A DNA stretch of 64,000 nucleotides, taken from Sanguinoderma infundibulare. Taxonomy: Eukaryota; Basidiomycota; Agaricomycetes; Polyporales; Polyporaceae. The translations under genes were made by a program, and so were the position numbers. Below, piece after piece: positions 22,000 to 32,485 of this stretch; position 1 is the stretch's first letter, and each line of letters starts with the position of its first letter. The notes under the pieces are model-generated. The model worked only from the letters and a program-made list of their open reading frames with translations, ran no database searches and was not told the DNA's origin. The stretch covers positions 1,240,001-1,304,000 of the forward strand of contig JAVLRN010000004.1 of NCBI GenBank assembly GCA_032821775.1, read 5' to 3'.

Positions 22000-24150
22000 T
22001 CACGGCGAGGGAGTGTCGGGGACAATATTTGTCGGCCTTCGAGGGTTAGTCGCTGCAAGTGCGCGCGGTATGCCCTGTTGCGTGAAGAGCAGAAACGATC
22101 GACCAAAACCGTCTATAACCCTCTGGCTGATGACAGGTCCGACCATGATCATGGACGTCAGCGGAGAACGTGCAAACGTCGTGTGTGCCGCCTGCAGAGG
22201 CCGCGGAGGGGGAGATATCAACGATTCACCAGCTGCAGGGCGGTGAGCCGACGACAGCGTCCCCCTTTCAAGATCGGCTAGCGTCGGAAACGCGACGTTT
22301 GCTTCTCGAAGCATGTCCTCGTAGACACGGCCGAAGAGCTCGATGTGGACGACAAGCGTGCTGTCCGGGTTCCTCTTGCAAGGCGCGAAAGAGAGCCGCA
22401 CCGTGCGAGCTGCATCGCCAAAGTCCTTTGACCGTGCGGTCCACCTCTCGACGTGCTCCTGGTCGCAGCTGTGTTCGAGCTTCCAATCGGTGTTCGCGGC
22501 CGGATAGGGACTCTCGCCAGCGCGATAGACCGTGACGTTGGCCCAATGGGAGGGATGCACGCTGCCGAAGAGGCTGCACCTGCCCAGGCCGATGGCGATG
22601 TACTCGCCTCTCCACGGCTGGTAGAAGGTCAGCCGCATCCAGGAGAGGTTTCCCTTCCCGGCCAGCTTCAGCGGCGCGAGCATGTCGAATTGGAGCGCGG
22701 AGAATCGGGAGACGAGCCAATTGGGCAGGCGGAATGGTGGCGTGGGTTCGCCGTGGATCCTCAATTCATCGACGCAGGGCGGCCCAGTCGGCTGAGGAGG
22801 GCTAGGAACGACGTAGATGGTGCGCCACCGTGCCGTGACAGGCTTGCCGTTGAATTGGAGGCGGGTCAGCTCGCTTCCGAGGACGACCGTATGAGCGATG
22901 TGATTCCGGCCGTTGCGGTCGTGATACACACAACCGGTGTGGTATCGTGGTCTCTTCGGGTCTAGTCCAGAGGGGTCACGTTTCAAGAACAGCCCGAGGT
23001 GGTATCGGTGGTCAGCAGTTTCAGACAAGAGCACTGCGACCAGAAGCGAAGCGTCGACCTCGATGACGGGAAGTCGGCACTTGACACCGTAGCTTGTCAC
23101 TGTAATCCGTGGAAGCTCGATCCCATCGAACGGTATGGCGTTCGGGGAATCCTGGATGAAACCTGGTCAGTCCGGATGTACGGCGATCCAAATTAGTGGA
23201 CTAACAGGAGGTGGCGGGTACCGGTCTCTCGCAGAACTCGGATCGAGGTCGGGGGTGTAATACGTGCTGAGGTAAAACTCCCTCGGTGACGACGCTAGGA
23301 GGTACTTGTACGGGCCACTGACGTCTCCGTCGGGGTCGAGGATGATGCCACGTGCGCCAAAGTCCGGCTGGTCGATCACGTACCCAAAGGTGAACAGACT
23401 CGTGTCAGTCTGGTGCCGCAGCAGCTCGTACTGCAAACGCGTGAACGCCGCCCTTCCCTCGCCGTAGTTGGTGGGCATCGCGACGCCAAAGAGACCCAAT
23501 AAGCAGTACGCCTCGTCCTCCACCCTGGTCGTCCTCCGCTTGGATGCCCAGTACATGAGCACCGACACAGAAAAGTTGGACGGCCTCGCATCCCTAGTCA
23601 AGACCATGGGCGCGATGCCTGTGATATCGTGGAGTAGCCTCGCCAGGACACCTCTGTTTCCGAGCTCCTTCCACTCGGCTGATACAAACATGACGAACAC
23701 AGGCGCTATGAGCTCCTGCAGCGTCCAACCGCGCGTGTGCCATCGACTTCTCCGAAAGGCGGAGTTGGGCTCGTGGAGCTTGCAGTCGCTGGGGACGTCG
23801 GCGAGGTAGGCGTAGCAGATCTCCGCCTGGGAGTACCACAGGTACATGGAGTTTATGGCCTCGGAGAGCTCGCTGCTGCTCGTCTTGTCGATGCAGGACG
23901 AGTCTATCCAGACCCATCGGTACCCGTGCTTCTCGGCGAGGATGCAGCATTCGCGGATCTTCGAGGTGAGCTCTGGGTCGTCTCGAGGGTTGGTCCCGTT
24001 CTTTCGGCAGCGCTCGCCAATGGCCCGAACCTCTTGCAAGGTCTGCTCGTGCCCAGTCCATGTGTGAGAGAGGATAGCGTACCCTCCATCTACGACGTCG
24101 GCGCTGGAGAAGTAGTGAAGCTCAGCACGGTCGGTGCTGAGCAACCACAT
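22000..24150 (-). CDS. HET-domain protein 1 (heterokaryon-incompatibility family)
   Basis: Two exons on the minus strand (24150-23206 and 23151-22000) give about 698 residues. The start MWLLSTDRAELHYF lies just before the HET domain, which has all three classic blocks: GYAILSHTW (about residue 24), RWVWIDSSCIDKTSSSELSE with NSMYLWYSQAEICYAYL, and RGWTLQELIAP. It ends with the usual DEAYCLLGLFGVAMPTNYGEG. Exon 2 holds a C-terminal domain starting ITVTSYGVKCRLPVIE and ending near SFAPCKRNPDSTLVVHIELFGRVYEDML, which is also found in HET protein 2. In other fungi HET-domain proteins trigger incompatibility and cell death on non-self fusion; a similar defence role here is inferred. The tail after about residue 600 is low-complexity and less like HET 2, so the end could differ. 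Confidence 0.88.
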
Positions 24151-25017
24151 GGTGTGTGATCTACAGTTCCACTGAGCGTCAGCGTTTGTAGGACACTGCA
24201 CCGAAAGAGCCGTCGATTGACTGTTGGAACATACGGGTTAATGGAGCGCGCTCTTCGGGCGGTCGATGGCCAAGAGCGATGTGGGCGCGGAGCAGAGCCA
24301 GGCTGAAAGGGAGAACCTTTGAAGACGAGGGCACTGGTTCGATACTGAGGACAGCGCGTCATTAGAGTTCTGTCAACTAGCAACACCTAGCACTGACGTT
24401 TACCGCATGCATCAATCAAAGCTGCCGGTTATATGGAACACGAAAATGTCCCGAAGTGTTCTCGAGGCTGTGTTACACGCGTTCTACGGCATGAAACAAC
24501 GAGCCAGCACCCTTGTGTTGCGATGAAATGAATAGATCCTATGGCAAGCCGGCTGCTGCACAATCAACTAATCTGAACAGATATATATCAGTCTTTCCCC
24601 CTCCTTTCGGTTCATGGAATGACTGTACTTTCATCGCCTCCACGTCATTGTGCCGCCCGCCCGCCCGATTCGTGACATCACTACTTCAGATCAAAGAAGA
24701 GGATTGGAAGGCGAACGCGGTGCATATTGGAGTGTATTCGAACAAACGAGCGCTTTGAAGACACGGAACAAGGTCCACGATGAACCAACAAGGGTGTGAG
24801 AAGGGGCACCAACCCCGATAGACACGTAACCTGCTATGATGTATTAGGCTACGCTCGCATTCGGGAATTGTTAGACATACCGTACCGACCCACCTTAAGT
24901 CTGTCCCAACGGAGACAACCTTTGTCCTATCCCAAGGCGGAGAACGACAGAAAGGGAAGGCGCGCTTGCCAGGTGAGAATACTTCCGGAAGCTTGTCTCA
25001 AATCTTCTTCCGCTCCT
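24151..25017. other. Stretch without a supported gene
   Basis: Contains the upstream region of HET gene 1. Nothing else is recognised. Confidence 0.55.
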
Positions 25018-25473
25018 TTATGTTCTCTCTTTCAGCTCTTGCACGCACGGCCTGCAGAGCACGCAGAGCGCCGCGGACGACTGTATAGATGGCTCCCAGT
25101 CCATCAACGCGTCCGACCCCCGCGCTAGCTCCTTCCCGCGCACCCCGTTCAGGTGCAGGGCACTCAGCCGTGCGCCGCAATGCGCACGACGCTCACACGC
25201 CGCGCTCTGGATGGGGTCGAAAATGCGGGAGAGAAGGAAGAACCACTCGTGGGTGAAGACGACGCGTGCGTCGAAGCGCCGCCGCAGATCTGACTCTGAC
25301 AGGTGCTCGACTGTGCCGTCGTGGTGTGCCCAGCCGTCGAAAACCGCACTGCCGAGGTATGCGCATCCGTAGAGCGCGAGGAGGAGCATCCGAGAGGGCA
25401 TGTCTGTCCGGCGGGCGAGGATGACGGCCAACACGGTGCTCGTGACCGCGACCCAGGGAGCTGTCAGTGTCAC
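25018..25473 (-). pseudogene. BTB family relic 4a: inverted middle/C-terminal segment
   Basis: The minus strand reads AVTSTVLAVILARRTDMPSR, then LLALYGCAYLGSAVFDGWA, HHDGTVEHLSESDLRRRFDA, SRIFDPIQSAACERRAHC and ALCVLCRPCVQELKER. This is the part of the BTB family that follows the fold, with both cysteine pairs (C-x5-C and C-x2-C) preserved. No BTB fold precedes it on this strand. The matching N-terminal fold and the final C-terminal residues lie on the opposite strand at 25644-26145. Confidence 0.75.
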
Positions 25474-25643
25474 GCAGACCCTGTCACATCAGTCACGTGT
25501 TATGATGCCACGCGTCGGAGTGACATTTGTCGGCGGCTATTGGCAGGGATCCTTCTTCCTTGGATGTCCGTCGATGCAGGCGGTCGGCCTTCGGATGGTG
25601 TTAGTCCCGCTGCGCTCTTTCTGCCACCGATGTCACACGCAGT

Positions 25644-26145
25644 CATGACGTTTGGTTCCAGGATGGCAACATTGTCCTGATCGCTGGGCGAACCTCGTTC
25701 CGGATCTACTGCTCGCTCCTTGCCATCCAGTCCGCCATTTTCGTCGACCTGTTCGAATCCGCGAGCTCAGAAATTGACGAATGCGTGGACGGATGTCCGG
25801 TCGTTCCCATCTCCGACTCTCCCCAAGACCTCACGCATCGTTTCCCCATTCTCGCACCGAAGTCTCCACTGCAGCACATCGTGTTTATTTCTTTATCGAC
25901 CTAGACCCCTTCTGATTTAATATCATCCAGATATCACGTCCCCGGCTTCGATCCCGCCCACTCCTTCGACGAGATCTCGGACGTGGGACCCGTTCCAGCC
26001 CCTCCTCCGCATGCATGAGCTCTGGGCGGTTTCGCTGTGCTCGCACTACACCTCTCTGGCGATGACGCGACGGAAGGAGGTACAGAGACGTTCTGGAAGG
26101 AGCTCCCGACAACATTCGACATCGCGGTGGACGGATGGTGCTGAG
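25644..26145 (+). pseudogene. BTB family relic 4b: BTB fold plus extreme C-terminus
   Basis: The plus strand starts in the fold at HDVWFQDGNIVLIAGRTSF, continues to SPQDLTHRFPILAPKS, crosses a likely intron (acceptor near 25929) and reads YHVPGFDPAHSFDEIS. It then loses the family text and ends with FWKELPTTFDIAVDGW, the normal end of the family. The part normally between these two blocks is missing here, but a corresponding block lies upstream in inverted orientation (25018-25473). A BTB gene whose middle was excised and reinserted backwards explains this most simply; two unrelated relics are the alternative. Confidence 0.75.
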
Positions 26146-26424
26146 GCAGCCACGATGAGCAGTGAGATCTTATGCACCGTCTCCACCGTCATCGAAGCAT
26201 GCTATGTTTCTGACCCTTTCCGCTCTCTACAGTGTCGTGATATGCCTATCCTCGGTCGATTTAGACATGCATATCCGTTTACCAAACCCTAGACAGAAGA
26301 TGAAGAAGCGGAGGCGAAAAGTGTTTGGCTCAACGGTCACACAGGTCAGCAGCACGCATTTGAAGTCCCGTTGTTCGGCCAAACCATGACCCGCTCATGT
26401 CGTTTTCAGATATGGGAACGATCA

Positions 26425-26550
26425 CCATTCCGGCGCGGCGGACTGGGTCTTGACGGCCTCGTACATGATGTTCATGTCGCCCTTGGTCGTGCCGCCGGCA
26501 AAGGTAGCGGTGAAGAGGATATCGGCGCCGCACACGGCAATCTCCGCTCC
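26425..26550 (-). pseudogene. Relic exon of a paralogue of the secreted Gly/Pro-rich protein
   Basis: The minus strand encodes AVCGADILFTATFAGGTTKG followed by DMNIMYEAVKTQSAAPEW and a stop. This matches the start of exon 3 of the gene at 27849-29723 (AVCGTDVPFTATFAGGATQG, DVNVVYEAVKAQSAS). No other exon and no Gly/Pro repeat was found nearby, so it is an isolated copy of one exon in the opposite direction. Confidence 0.75.
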
Positions 26551-27730
26551 CGAGTGCAATCCCACTCGTCTTCAAGATGACGCGCCTCCTTCCTTCTTTC
26601 CCCGCCTACCGGCGTAACTTCTCCCGACTGGATCCTCTCCTCTTTGTCTCCGTAGTCCAGACGCAACTGCCGTGCGAACGTGGCTCCAGAACAAGACCGT
26701 TCAGCGCGAGGCGCAGTCCGTCGGCAGGGTTACTCACTTTGACATCCTCCGCACGAAGGTCGCAAATCTTCCTTGCATGTACAAACCTCTTGCACAGCCA
26801 CAGCCGCCCCTCCCGATGGATCACGACTTTGTTGGACGACTAGCACACGACCGCGACCTACTGGCAGACTGTCTTATTGCCCAGACCCGAAGAGTCCGCG
26901 GCCGCTCGTGGATGAGGTCGCATCGAGACTCGGTCAGTGTGCAAGAGCCCGGCGAATTACCCTCCGGGTTAGGAGACATGCTCGGATAGGAAGTAGATTC
27001 GGAGCCTGCAGAGCGGAAGAGCCCATTGTTGGAGGATTAGAATTTTTGATGCGCTGCTTGATGTCCGCGCAGCTGCAAGGTGAACCGCATCAAATGCGAC
27101 GTGTGTTTGCTCGTTTGTACTGATGACCCGCCGCACGGGTTGCAGACCTTTCGCGCGACGACCGTAAGTATGATGTACATCTACTTGCACGCTGCAACCC
27201 TATTTCAAAACTCACAGGTTAATCTAAGCTTCAGAACGTCTTTCGGCGGCTGCGGGCCGTATAGTCGCATTGGCCGGGGGTAGTGCGCTACTCGTGGAGT
27301 CGAACGTGGACAATGTCAGGCGATTGCTGAATAGTGTTTGAACTATAAGGCAGCCTCTCCACTAGCGGGCCCCGGAATATGAGTGCGTATACGAGTTCTC
27401 ACCCGACTGGACTCATCTCTCAATGATATATTTCCTGTAGTTTTGATTCCAACGGACCGTTGGAGGCGCTGGACAAATATTGACTCCTCGAAGCATTTTT
27501 GCGCTTCTATTGTGTCGCGCCAAGGCTCCGCAATCGGAAACTGGAGGGCGAAAGGCTAGGTTCTGAAACGCGCATACGGGGACTGCGGGTCCGCACATCG
27601 TCGAAGGACATCGCGGGCTGCGGCGTGGAGCGCAAGCAGACGCACGCACCGTCACGGCGCACCTACTGTTGTGAGGCATGATGCATGACTCTGGCCTCAG
27701 AATACCCCGAGAGCTCGGTCGCGACTTTGG
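26551..27730. other. Stretch without a supported gene
   Basis: Several frames of 60-116 codons are open on both strands, but they overlap each other and have no recognisable motif or exon chain. The end of the stretch is the upstream region of the Gly/Pro-rich protein gene. Confidence 0.5.
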
Positions 27731-27737
27731 TATAAAA
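27731..27737 (+). promoter_or_regulatory. TATA box of the Gly/Pro-rich protein gene
   Basis: TATAAAA stands 118 bases before the ATG at 27849, a usual distance for a strongly expressed fungal secreted-protein gene. Confidence 0.6.
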
Positions 27738-27848
27738 CCTGAGCCACTCGTTTGTCAGGACCCCAACGGTTCTCCGTTGCACCTCACCTGCATCTGCATC
27801 TAACTGTCACATTCTTTTTGAAGTTTTACCAATCCTTCACCGTCAACA

Positions 27849-29723
27849 ATGCGCTCCGCTGCCATCTTGCTCGCTCTCACCGCGCTCGCCGTGTCCGGGT
27901 ACGGGGCTCCGCTTGTCGCCCGCAACGAGACGGCCTCGAACGTTGTCTGCACGAGCAAGACGTGAGTCCCCCTTGTCTCCCCTCTTCCGATAGGCGTATA
28001 GATGCTCATTAACGCATCTTGTTCTTTTTTCAGTCCGCTCGACTCCACCTCGACGAACACCGCCATGCAGCAGATCTCGGCCAACTCGACCGTCGCACAG
28101 TCAGGCAGCGTCACGTTCACCGTCACGCCCGCCGTGTCGAACGCTACCGTGACCATCACCCAGGCCGACTTTGCTGGTGAGTCGGCGCTGCTACTTCCGT
28201 CTGCCCCGTGCTAGGACGAGTGCTAATGCAACGGCTACCACGCAGACGGTGTCAAGGCCGCCTTTGCCGTGTGCGGCACCGACGTTCCCTTCACCGCTAC
28301 CTTCGCTGGTGGCGCGACCCAGGGAGACGTGAACGTCGTGTACGAGGCCGTCAAGGCCCAGTCCGCCTCACCGCTCCCGCCGCCGCCGCCGCCGCCGTCG
28401 CCTCCGTACTACGGCTATGACCCTGAGCCTTGGTGGCCGAACGGTGCTCAGCCTGGCGGTCCTCAGGGTGGTCCTACCGGTGCCGGTGGGCTTCGTGGTG
28501 GTGCCGGTGGGCTTCGTGGTGGTGCCCAAGGTCAAGGTGCCCAAGGTCAGGGTGCCCAAGGTCAGGGTCCAGCAGGGCAGGGTCAGACTGGTAATGCCGG
28601 CGGCCCCGCTGGTGGTGCTGGCGGTGCCGCTGGTGGCCACAAGGTCCGCGAGGCCGCTCTCCCCCCGCCCCCGCCTCCCCATGTCATTCCTCCGCCTCCC
28701 GGCCCGCTTCCTCCTTTCGCCGGTGGCCCTATCGGGGGTCTTCCTGGCGGCTTGAACGGCGGTCCTGTTGGCGGTAACGATAACGGCGGTCCTGCTGGCG
28801 GCAACGGCGGTCCCGCTGGCGGCCAGGGTGGTGCCGCTGCAGGTGCTGGTGGTGCCGCGGGTGGCCACAGGGCCCGCGCTCCCCCACCTCCCCCGCCTCC
28901 TCATGTCATTCCTCCCCCTCCTGGCCCTCTTCCTCCTCCTGCCGGCCGACCCGTCGGAGGTCCTGTTGGTGGTAACGGTGGTCCTGCTGGTGGCAACGGT
29001 GGTCCCGCTGGTGGCAACGGTGGTCCCGCGGGTGGTGCTGGAGGTGCCGGCGGTGCCGCTGGTGGCCACAAGGGTCGTGGTCTTCCGCCACCCCCGCCGC
29101 CCTACGTCACTCCTCCCCCTCCCGGCCCCCTTCCTCCCTTCCAGGCTGGCCCCGTCTGGGGCCCTGCGGGCGGCTTAAACGGCGGTCCTGCTGGTAGAAA
29201 CGGCGGTCCTGCTGGAGGTAACGGCGGTGCCGCTGGAGGTGCTGGTGGTGCCGCCGGAGGTGCTGGGGGTGCTGGTGGCCACAAAGGCCGCGCTCTCCCG
29301 CCGCCCCCGCCGCCCCATGTCACTCCTCCCCCTCCTGGCCCTCTTCCTCCTCTCGCCGGTGGCCCCGTCTGGGGCCCTGCGGGCGGCTTGAACGGCGGAC
29401 CCGTCGGAGGTCCTGTTGGTGGTAACGGCGGTCCTGCTGGTGGCCCTGGTGGTGCCGCTGGTGGCCACAAGGGTCGTGCTCTCCCGCCGCCCCCGCCTCC
29501 CCATGTCATTCCTCCGCCTCCCGGCCCCCTTCCTCCTCTCGCCGGTGGCCCCGTCTGGGGCCCTGTGGGCGGCTTGAACGGCGGTCCTGTTGGCGGTAAC
29601 GGTAACGGCGGTCCTGCTGGTGGTAACGGTGGTCCCGCGGGTGGCAACGGTGGTCCTGCTGGAGGTAACGGCGGTGCCGCTGGAGGTGCTGGTGGTGCCG
29701 CTGGTGGCCCCCACAGGGCTTGA
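27849..29723 (+). CDS. Secreted repetitive Gly/Pro-rich protein
   Basis: Three exons (27849-27961, 28034-28176 and 28246-29723) give about 577 residues. The start MRSAAILLALTALAVSG is a clear signal peptide. A small domain of about 100 residues follows, with one cysteine near residue 36 (NVVCTSKT), a Ser/Thr-rich beta-like part (SGSVTFTVTPAVSNATVTI) and VCGTDVPFTATFAGG. From about residue 120 the protein is a repeat of five modules. Each has H-(K/R)-x-R, PPPPPPHV(I/T)PPPPGPLPP, a PVWGPxGGLNGG part and NGGPAGG runs, and the last ends GPHRA. It is probably an extracellular matrix, cell-wall or surface-coating protein; this is inferred. No family I know covers it. A relic of a second copy lies at 26.4 kb, so the gene has been duplicated before. 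Confidence 0.85.
28636..29715 (+). repeat. Five coding tandem modules of about 190-250 bp
   Basis: Modules begin at the GGCCAC (Gly-His) steps near 28635, 28862, 29062, 29277 and 29463. Modules 4 and 5 are nearly identical over the Pro-rich part, and the shorter GGTAACGG-type sub-repeats vary in number, as expected from recent unequal exchange. Confidence 0.85.
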
Positions 29724-30039
29724 GATCTTGACCACTCCGGTCGTCGCTTGACAGCATCCCGCGGCAGCCTCCCACTGGCCTCCCTACCACGGCTTCTTAC
29801 CCTTCCCAAATCCCTGAGGCCCGGCGTGAGCGGCTTCATTCGTACCAAATTTGTCGTATTTGAACCTTAATGTTACTCGGCCCTCGTGGCTTCATGTAAT
29901 ATGATTTTTTGTGTTTGCATCTCTTGCCTCCATCCCCCTCACCAGCTACCTCGATGACCATTCTCTGTGCGATTAGTGCGATAGCTTCTCGTCCCGGGCT
30001 CCGAATGCTTCTGTTCCTTGCTGCTGTTCGTGTCTCGCT
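29724..30039. other. 3' region of the Gly/Pro-rich protein gene
   Basis: Non-coding sequence after the stop codon. No clear polyadenylation signal or other feature was identified. Confidence 0.5.
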
Positions 30040-30300
30040 GGTGTGTACTCGCCCTCCTTGACCGCCCGCAGCATGCATTCGCGCTGGATTCTCGAACAAG
30101 AGGCCATGTATGACTGGACTGAGGAAATCGCGGATCTGGCCGCGTTGCATAAGGTGTTCAGGGCCTGCGCGAGGGGGACAGAAACCGGTGGGAGCGCAGG
30201 AGGATGTGAGGAATGCTTCCGCAGATCTTCGACCTCACCGTCGAGGGCTGGACGGAGCACGTCATTGTCGAAAAGGAGTATTTGGCGGCGTAAGTTTGAC
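30040..30300 (+). pseudogene. BTB family relic 5: C-terminal end
   Basis: The plus strand reads a piece with GGCEECFRR (the C-x2-C motif), then after a frame change LPQIFDLTVEGWTEHVIVE, the typical end of the BTB family. No BTB fold occurs upstream: the Gly/Pro-rich gene takes that place. The fragment is short and frameshifted. Confidence 0.6.
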
Positions 30301-31319
30301 GAGCGCGATGGGAGGGGGCAGGTATTTTCTCTGATTTAGTGAGCATCCCAGTAAATGTCTGACTACAGATTCGCTGTTGTTATCCATTTTCAGACAAGGT
30401 TTGAGCAAGAAATTCAAAGCGATATATTGAGACTTCTAGTTGTGTTTCCCCATTCGTGAGTCATCCATATTCTAGTCCGACGATGGTATTAATGTCTTCC
30501 TCATCGCCCCATGCCCTGGCTTGCGCATACATTCCTGCGCATGCCTATGCATTCCCCTTCGGAAGCGCGAATACGCGCGCGGCATTCGACCCTTTCCCGG
30601 TTGCCCGTCTTTCCGGCTTCTTTCACACTTGTTTTCGAACCATCTCTCCACGCGAACGCATATAGTGAGTACTCCTAGTATACACAGCGAGTAATTCCGG
30701 TTGTATGAAGATCGCTGAGCAACAATACGTCTGCCAGCCACCGAACGACGACAGTAGACCTGTATCGCTCGTGCCTGGACGTGACACAGCTCATGCAGAC
30801 TGCGAGAAACACCTCTTCCTGTTTGAGCGGTCGCGGAGCATAGTATGCGCATTCCGACGGCAGTGGCGAAGACGTATCTATAGACAACTTACACGCTTGC
30901 TCTTACAAATGCTATATTCGAGGGACGTCCTCCCGGTGCGTCCCTATTCTCATCTTCCTCAAACTTCAACTTGAATATCTCCGCTATCAGGCATAGTTAT
31001 CCATCGCTGCCCTGGCAGATTCTTCCCCAACAGCTTAATCGCGCATGGCACCACTACTCTGCGGTTCATCCTCGGGTGCCCCTCACTTCCTACTACCATT
31101 CGCTCAATCGTCACCCCAGACCCGTCGGGACCAGTGCCGCCCGCGAGTGCTCTTGACGTTGCAATGAAAAGGACATGCGCCGAGACAACTTCACATACGT
31201 GTTGTGTGGCATCCGTCGCCTCTCATTATCAATGATAAAGACCAGCTTTGTTTTCCGGGCACCTTGCAACTGCATTGCCCAGGTTGGATTATGTAGATAC
31301 GTATCCTTGTCCGAAGTAT
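30301..31319. other. Stretch without a supported gene
   Basis: Frames on both strands between 30456 and 31160 overlap and show no motif I recognise. Confidence 0.5.
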
Positions 31320-31412
31320 ACACTGATGGTGAAACGGTATCATGCTTGCCTTCCATCACCCAATGCAACCAGGCTCCAGCAAGCGGCGTGGGTTCGACTC
31401 CCGCTCAGTGTA
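31320..31412 (+). tRNA. tRNA-Gly (anticodon TCC) with a 22-nt intron
   Basis: The acceptor arm ACACTGA (31320-31326) pairs perfectly with TCAGTGT (31405-31411). The D stem is GTGA/TCAT, the anticodon stem CTTGC/GCAAG, and the T arm GTGGG-TTCGACT-CCCGC. The loop reads C-T-TCC-A (anticodon 31352-31354), and an intron at 31356-31377 sits after position 37 as usual. The A1-U72 pair is unusual for a tRNA-Gly, which normally has G1-C72, so reduced function or a tRNA-derived copy is possible. A 3' half of a similar tRNA with the acceptor end CCAGTGC lies at 34777-34802. Confidence 0.72.
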
Positions 31413-32149
31413 TCCAATCTGGAAGGTCATCTGTTTTTTGCGGGACTGTTTACTTTATTGGAAACACTGGCGTCACGCGTGCGATGCTATGGGCGTAACT
31501 TCAGGTAAACAGAAACCAGATGTAACTTGCATCAGGTCGGATAAAGAGACTCTACATATGCAGACTCCATTGTGTAGTAGCCAGGCTGGTCTGGTACCCC
31601 ACATAATACCCTCGGAATCCGCAGTGTAGCCGACGACCACGCTAAGGGAAGTCCTTAATTTTGCACTTTACAATCTTCGGCCAGTGGCAGACTGGTAGGG
31701 GTCCGCTTGGGAGATTACTTCCGAAAGCAATGGGGGTTCGAATCCTGCTCCGTGTAATTCAACCGAAGAGACAGGTTCCTTATTAAGCTTCCCTGCGTCG
31801 CAATCTGCCTGCCCTGTGTCGGGGTTCGCGCATGCACCAAAACCCACAGAATACTGACGATATGCATGAGCTCACTCTATCCAGAATTGTTTTGTGCAGG
31901 AGCCACGTTGAAAGAAAGTATCATTACAGCATGTCATCGTGATCGAAACATCAATTACGAGCAACGCTCAACAACCCCACCGGAAAACTGAACAAGGTTC
32001 ACAACATTGACGCCGTCCAGCCATGCTGGTACCATGATATCAGGCGTGTATGAAGTATAGGTGTACCGGTGGCATGCATCGCGAGGCTGTCCTCCTCCGA
32101 CAAGCAACTAGCCCGAGAACCTGAACTAGAACCTTCAGAATACTCGTAT
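31413..32149. other. Stretch with a tRNA-like remnant
   Basis: Around 31684-31754 a D-arm-like TGGCAGACTGG and a T-arm-like GGGGGTTCGAATCCTGC occur at tRNA spacing, but the acceptor halves do not pair. It may be a decayed tRNA or a tRNA-derived short interspersed element. No protein gene is supported. Confidence 0.4.
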
Positions 32150-32405
32150 CTCGGAGCGGGATGCTAGCCTTCAAATAGATATCCAGAACGAAAATCAGAG
32201 CTCATCCTGCGGCTTGCCGCCAGGCCGGTGCGCCTCTGCCTGCCGAAACCCCACACGCTCAGATCGTAGTGCAAGAGGGCGATCGCGACCGCCTTCTCGC
32301 ACGCCGGCAGCAGGGGCGCTTCCGGGGCACGGACCTCCATAAGGATGCAAATCGACGAGTGCGGAGAAGTACAGAGCGACTGCAGCTGCGGGACCTGCCG
32401 GCGCC
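32150..32405 (-). pseudogene. Relic of a GH3 beta-glucosidase last exon
   Basis: The minus strand reads VPQLQSLCTSPHSS, then YDLSVWGF, then KPQDEL and, past stops and frame changes, a degraded IPL end. This parallels the last exon of the two beta-glucosidase genes downstream (IPQLYLHFP ... RYDLSVWDVVAQGWRKPQ ... GAIPL). Several stops and frame changes show it is old. Its orientation is the same as the two larger copies. Confidence 0.7.
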
Positions 32406-32485
32406 CGAGTCGCATCAGCGAATGCGACGGGAGGGTGAAATAGAGGGAAATGGTGGTCCGGGGACACGGAGGACTCGGACTCCCG

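Noticed and set aside
27080..27200. Possible zinc-cluster motif (NRIKCDVCLLVC)
   Set aside because: Spacing of cysteines does not fit the fungal Zn2Cys6 cluster and no start or exon chain supports a gene.
28368..29848. Long open frames on the minus strand and in other plus frames over the Gly/Pro repeat gene
   Set aside because: They are the antisense or shifted image of the GC-rich repeats. The spliced plus-strand gene has a signal peptide and proper introns.
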